Shown here: positions 63,814 through 64,000 of the stretch, one piece after another | How the letters are laid out: every line of letters begins with the position of its first letter | Position numbering within the stretch: the first letter of the stretch is position 1 | Assembly: GCA_027924025.1 (NCBI GenBank) | Contig: AP026970.1 | Span: forward strand, 2,750,501-2,814,500 | From: Comamonadaceae bacterium OS-4 | GTDB taxonomy: Bacteria; Pseudomonadota; Gammaproteobacteria; Burkholderiales; Burkholderiaceae_C | Length of the DNA stretch: 64,000 nt | Direction of reading: 5' to 3' | Made by a program: the position numbers and the translations under genes | The notes under the pieces: generated by a model | Databases searched by the model: none | Seen by the model: the letters and a program-made list of their open reading frames with translations, nothing else | Told to the model about the DNA's origin: nothing

Positions 63814-64000
63814 CAACAACACCCTCTGTAAACCGCACCGCTCCCCAACCGTGGCAATGGCTCGTGCTGGGGCTCGGGCTCTGTTTGCTGCTCTTTGTGC
63901 TGGTTGCTGAGGTCATTGCGCCCGCAGTCCGCAAAGGCAGCGCACCCTCGGTGCCAACTACCGCGGCCCCCGATACCGCTTTGGTGCAGCGCGGTGCCTA
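63810..64000 (+). CDS. Membrane-anchored cytochrome c-like protein, 5' part only
   Basis: About 63 residues are visible before the window ends. MTTTPSVNRTAPQPWQW, then one hydrophobic helix (LVLGLGLCLLLFVLVAEVI), a Pro/Ala-rich linker, and VQRGA at the edge. An N-terminal anchor followed by a QRGAY-type start is how many membrane-bound cytochromes c begin before their first CxxCH. The haem motif would lie beyond the window, so the call rests on context. Confidence 0.65.
   Translation, partial: MTTTPSVNRTAPQPWQWLVLGLGLCLLLFVLVAEVIAPAVRKGSAPSVPTTAAPDTALVQRGA

Overview
The window reads as ordinary chromosome of a GC-rich Gram-negative bacterium. Gene families and order point to Betaproteobacteria, Burkholderiales, most likely Comamonadaceae of a Rhodoferax/Curvibacter-like type. 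The pointers are the LivHMGF cassette, the AscD-like ferredoxin reductase, a pimeloyl-CoA dehydrogenase-like pair, a split MacB, a PEP-CTERM protein, and a short dispersed repeat that I associate from memory with this family. I see no rRNA, tRNA, CRISPR array, prophage or transposase. Most genes are complete; the first and last are cut by the window edges.

Layout. 1-2.4 kb: end of a PAP2 phosphatase, a convergent SDR-like protein and a 2Fe-2S/FAD reductase. 2.4-6.0 kb: branched-chain amino-acid ABC operon livHMGF (minus) without a binding-protein gene. 6.2-13.2 kb: rarA, mscS, lolA, ftsK and a Crp/Fnr regulator (minus) with divergent trxB; this is the E. coli trxB-lrp-ftsK-lolA-rarA order with a Crp/Fnr protein in the Lrp slot. 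13.2-13.8 kb: rpmB-rpmG with a structured leader. 14-16.9 kb: fatty-acid desaturase, RsmB-type rRNA methyltransferase, DUF1653 protein. 17-24.8 kb: two-component system, a five-EF-hand protein, and a NodT/MacA/MacB-type tripartite exporter in one operon. 24.8-28.5 kb: purN, yceH and two acyl-CoA dehydrogenases. 28.6-32 kb: GGDEF/EAL protein and an AI-2E-family permease. 32.1-37.1 kb: an HDAC-family deacetylase followed 17 bases later by a Pat-type acyltransferase (possible protein-acetylation eraser and writer), then a DegP-like protease. 37.1-43.9 kb: mgsA, HNH nuclease, ribF-ileS-lspA, a possible outer-membrane protein. 43.9-52.1 kb: metabolic enzymes, transporters, an AraC regulator and small proteins. 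52.1-56.9 kb: an AT-richer accessory segment with four genes of unknown function and a PEP-CTERM protein, its intergenic gaps filled by a degenerate repeat. 56.9-64 kb: bile-acid symporter family protein, alcohol dehydrogenase, FabH-like ketosynthase, GNAT, ferredoxin, acyl-CoA ligase, and cytochrome c genes running off the edge.

The most striking pattern is a roughly 40-65 base repeat (core GCTAT-N7-9-AGCTGCTTGCGCA, then often GCGCTAGAGGC and a T-rich tail) present in about ten clear copies. Several lie inside or at the edges of genes: it appears to encode the LolA signal peptide, supplies the stop codons of purN and mgsA, sits in frame inside rarA and an SDR gene, and carries the start region of an EamA transporter. 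A perfect CRP-consensus palindrome (TGTGA-N6-TCACA) lies upstream of the PEP-CTERM gene.
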